Source of the DNA: Promethearchaeota archaeon
Lineage (GTDB): Archaea; Asgardarchaeota; Lokiarchaeia; Sigyniarchaeales; SOKP01
DNA length: 64,000 nt
Direction: 5' to 3'
Assembly: GCA_016839705.1 (NCBI GenBank)
Contig: JAEOTR010000016.1
Span: forward strand, 62,001 to 126,000
The notes beneath the pieces are model-generated. The model searched no databases, had not been told where the DNA came from, and saw only the letters and a program-made list of their open reading frames with translations. The stretch's first letter is position 1. The number at the start of each line of letters is the position of its first letter. A program made the position numbers and the translations under genes. Below, piece by piece: positions 63,529 to 64,000 of this stretch.

Positions 63529-64000
63529 ATGTTCGATTTTGCAGAATGGGTATCTACACCACCTGTCTCAATGTTCTTTGTGCTAATCTTAGCTTCTCTT
63601 ACCGCACTAATAAGTGCTTTTTTAACTAAATGGCTGGTTGATACTGAAGAACTGGAGCGTAAGCAAAAGCAAATTAAAGGTCATGAAGAAGAGAAATCAA
63701 AAATAATTGAACTAGCTGAAGTAGATCCGGAACGTTATCGGAAACAGCGAAAAAGATGGGAGCGTAAAGAAGAAATGTTAAAGCAATCGCAGCAGAAAAT
63801 GTCACTTCAGAGATTGAAACCGACCTGTATAACATTTCTTCCAATGATTGTAATTTTTGGGATTCTGAATACAATTTTTGCTGGTGCTAGAGTTGCACTT
63901 AGTCCTATGCACGCAAACGATATCCCTCTCATAGGAGGTTTTATAAGTGCTGATGCGGTCTGGATAAACTTTACAGCATGGTATTTTTTGTGTTCACTTG
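63529..64000 (+). CDS. DUF106 / EMC3-like (Oxa1-superfamily) membrane protein, partial
   Basis: The first 157 codons of a membrane protein that runs off the right edge. After the first helix (FFVLILASLTALISAFL) comes a long charged coiled coil (about residues 30-90, LERKQKQIKGHEE...), then FLPMIVIFGILNTIF, the layout of archaeal DUF106, related to TMCO1 and EMC3, which act as membrane-protein insertases. It lies beside secY. ATGs at 63517 and 63520 would add a few residues. Confidence 0.88.
   Translation, partial: MFDFAEWVSTPPVSMFFVLILASLTALISAFLTKWLVDTEELERKQKQIKGHEEEKSKIIELAEVDPERYRKQRKRWERKEEMLKQSQQKMSLQRLKPTCITFLPMIVIFGILNTIFAGARVALSPMHANDIPLIGGFISADAVWINFTAWYFLCSL

Noticed and set aside
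1..64000. tRNA, rRNA, CRISPR arrays and insertion sequences
   Set aside because: I looked through the intergenic stretches and saw no cloverleaf, spaced repeats, or transposase genes; a tool-based scan might still find a short one.

Overview
The window looks like a piece of an AT-rich archaeal chromosome, most likely an Asgard (Lokiarchaeia-like) archaeon. The archaeal signs are uL11-uL1-uL10-P1 followed by SecY, an archaeal-type uS2, a nearly complete set of archaeal ether-lipid enzymes, tetrahydromethanopterin (H4MPT) biosynthesis genes, TATA-type promoters, and a DUF106 (EMC3/TMCO1-like) membrane protein. Two tandem small proteins with a LITAF-like split zinc ribbon, a domain best known from eukaryotic endosomes, fit an Asgard origin. 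The lineage is inference; no rRNA gene is present. Genes are densely packed and no gene-free stretch exceeds 300 bases. I saw no tRNA, rRNA, CRISPR array, insertion sequence or prophage.

Layout. 1-7.7 kb: a partial glutamate-type dehydrogenase, then H4MPT genes on both strands (dihydropteroate synthase-related, DUF1464 kinase-like, DUF447, MptD, MptG) with a rubrerythrin and an orphan glycyl-radical activase between them. 7.9-15.2 kb: a selenophosphate-synthetase-related protein, LarE, a PadR/HAAS regulator pair and membrane proteins. 15.3-20.6 kb: a solo DNA methyltransferase and a lipid operon (DGGGP synthase, GGGP synthase, geranylgeranyl reductase, polyprenol-kinase-like protein). 20.8-37.3 kb: a catabolic region with a uroporphyrinogen-decarboxylase-like protein, GH94, GH1, an SGNH hydrolase, a sulfatase with its radical SAM maturase, IlvD, a second methyltransferase, a TPP enzyme and a nitronate monooxygenase. 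37.5-47.6 kb: a radical SAM DNA-repair-like pair, CooC, uS2, LeuC/LeuD-like dehydratase, an M28 peptidase and thymidylate kinase. 47.8-58.5 kb: LITAF-like proteins, shikimate-pathway genes (aroE, aroK, aroD), adenylate kinase, thiamine genes (ThiW, ThiN) and tandem FAH-family proteins. 58.6-64 kb: the ribosomal stalk operon with a structured leader, secY, and the start of a DUF106 gene.

The most interesting signal is start-codon usage. At least two genes have family-conserved N-termini that run upstream of every ATG/GTG/TTG, right to an in-frame stop. The LeuC-like gene must start at CTG (45585), inside a CTGA overlap with the upstream stop and behind a good Shine-Dalgarno. The dihydropteroate synthase-related gene must start at or very near ATT (2740), overlapping the upstream TAA. 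Three other genes (HAD hydrolase, second methyltransferase, PadR) show weaker versions. Other items worth a look are a -1 frameshift in a small zinc-ribbon gene at 52.1 kb, the LITAF-like pair, and the ~80-nt structured leader before uL11.
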